Shown: one piece after another, positions 63,143 through 64,000 of the stretch
How positions within the stretch are numbered: the first letter of the stretch is position 1
Layout of the letters: each line of letters opens with the position of its first letter
NCBI RefSeq assembly: GCF_019823065.1
Contig: NZ_CP081966.1
Coordinates: 830,001 to 894,000 of the forward strand
Origin: Pseudomonas mosselii
GTDB taxonomy: Bacteria; Pseudomonadota; Gammaproteobacteria; Pseudomonadales; Pseudomonadaceae
Direction: 5' to 3'
DNA length: 64,000 bases
The notes under the pieces: generated by a model
Databases searched by the model: none
Told to the model about the DNA's origin: nothing
Seen by the model: the letters and a program-made list of their open reading frames with translations, nothing else
Position numbers and translations under genes: made by a program

Positions 63143-64000
63143 TCACTGGAACATGAACAACGTCTCGTTGCTGAACTGCGCCTCGAACTGGTTGGCCGGC
63201 ATCGGCCTGCCGAACAGGTAGCCCTGCACCTCGTCGCAGCCGTGCTCGCGCAGGAACTCCAGCTGCTCGTGGGTCTCCACGCCCTCGGCGATCACCGCCA
63301 GGTTGAGGCTGTGAGCCATGGCGATGATCGCCCGGGCGATCTGCGCGTCCTGCTCGCCCTCGGGCAGGCCGTCGACGAAGGTGCGGTCGATCTTGAGCAC
63401 GTCGATGGGGAACTGCTTGAGGTAGTTGAGCGACGAGTAGCCGGTGCCGAAGTCGTCGACCGCGATGCTCAGGCCGAGATTCTTCAGGCTGTCGAGGATC
63501 TGCATGGCCTCGTTGACCTCGCGCATCAGGATGCTTTCGGTCAGCTCCAGCTCCAGGCAGGCCGGGGGCAGCCCGGTTTCCTCGAGGATGGTGGCGATGC
63601 GCGTACCCAGTTGGCCGTCGGAGAACTGCCGGGCGGAAATGTTCACCGACACCTTCGGTACCCGCACCTTCTCCTTGTGCCAGGCCTTGAGTTGGCGGCA
63701 CGCCTCGCGCAGCACCCAGTCGCCGACGTCGACCACCAGGCCCAGCTCTTCGATCACCGGGATGAAGTCGCCCGGCGGCACCAGGCCGCGGGTCGGATGG
63801 CGCCAGCGCAGCAGCGCCTCGGCGCCGGTCAGGCGCTTGCCGTCGCCGCTGAACTGCGGCTGGTAGTAGAGGGTGAACTCGTTTTGCTCCAGGGCATGGC
63901 GCAGGTCGCTCTCCAGCTCCAGGCGCTCCAGGGCGCTGGCGTTCATGTCTGCCTGGTAGAACTGGAAGTTGTTCTTGCCGCGCTCCTTGGCGTGGTACAT
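63143..64000 (-). CDS. morA: GGDEF-EAL protein, MorA-like, C-terminal part (truncated by window edge)
   Basis: The last 285 residues of a larger protein that runs off the window. It begins in the tail of a GGDEF domain (MYHAKERGKNNFQFY) and continues with a full EAL domain. Phosphodiesterase residues are intact: EALLRW, NISARQF, ELELTES, DDFGTGYSS, LKIDRTF, EGVET and GYLFGRP, so it should degrade c-di-GMP. The neighbourhood (next to glyA) and end sequence match MorA, a regulator of motility and biofilm. Symbol by context and sequence memory; the sensory part is not visible here. Confidence 0.88.
   Translation of the reverse strand: MYHAKERGKNNFQFYQADMNASALERLELESDLRHALEQNEFTLYYQPQFSGDGKRLTGAEALLRWRHPTRGLVPPGDFIPVIEELGLVVDVGDWVLREACRQLKAWHKEKVRVPKVSVNISARQFSDGQLGTRIATILEETGLPPACLELELTESILMREVNEAMQILDSLKNLGLSIAVDDFGTGYSSLNYLKQFPIDVLKIDRTFVDGLPEGEQDAQIARAIIAMAHSLNLAVIAEGVETHEQLEFLREHGCDEVQGYLFGRPMPANQFEAQFSNETLFMFQ

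Overview
The window is a stretch of a Pseudomonas chromosome, most likely from the P. putida group. It has high GC, tightly packed operons, REP-type palindromes between genes, and gene neighbourhoods that I recognise from P. putida and P. aeruginosa. Examples are ppoR next to a ferredoxin reductase, mcpS beside ggt, and mapZ-cstA-yjiX-yjiA-glyA-morA in order. Species identity is inferred from content and synteny recalled from memory, not from a search.

Layout. 1-1990: the 3' part of an rRNA operon (23S, 5S, terminator). 2097-11316: recC-recB-recD, chained by 4-base overlaps. 11386-13733: yfiR-yfiN-yfiB, a c-di-GMP signalling module. 13772-17281: a LysR regulator divergent from mmsA-mmsB (valine/methylmalonate semialdehyde catabolism). 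17398-24050: a cupin gene, then a seven-gene minus-strand lipid operon built on the poorly understood E. coli ynbABCD set plus a PlsC-like acyltransferase, a small membrane protein and a HIT-like protein. 24051-27240: a REP-rich gap, a solitary HicB-like antitoxin, and a quinone-redox neighbourhood (ABM monooxygenase, mdaB, LysR regulator). 27359-33670: gamma-glutamyltransferase, the chemoreceptor mcpS, a zinc metallopeptidase and pcaHG (protocatechuate 3,4-dioxygenase). 33818-37633: trmA, a purine permease and an MFS exporter. 37977-40575: the cyanide-insensitive oxidase cioA-cioB with a 46-residue DUF2474 partner under an ANR box. 40667-45613: rlmG, the LuxR solo ppoR, fprB, mscL and radA.

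45686-55436 is a complete heme-hemophore acquisition locus, hasI-hasS-hasR-hasA-hasD-hasE-hasF. It encodes an ECF sigma factor, an anti-sigma factor, a TonB-dependent signalling receptor, a secreted hemophore and a type I secretion system. Fur-box-like sites lie ahead of hasI and hasR. It sits in an otherwise conserved block between radA and mapZ, together with a nucleobase permease. 57304-64000 holds mapZ (PilZ), cstA-yjiX-yjiA (pyruvate/peptide uptake with a GTPase), a small XRE protein, glyA and the C-terminal end of a morA-like GGDEF-EAL protein cut by the window edge.

Themes. Three separate c-di-GMP components (YfiRNB, MapZ, MorA-like) occur in one window. Carbon-source genes (mms, pca, cstA, ggt) carry visible candidate regulatory sites: a PcaQ-like box before pcaH and Hfq/Crc-type ARN repeats at the starts of cstA and ggt. 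The best candidate for an incompletely described system is the extended ynb-type lipid operon at 17840-24050. Its CDP-alcohol transferase lacks two of the four canonical aspartates, and its PAP2 domain resembles phosphodiester-headgroup transferases.
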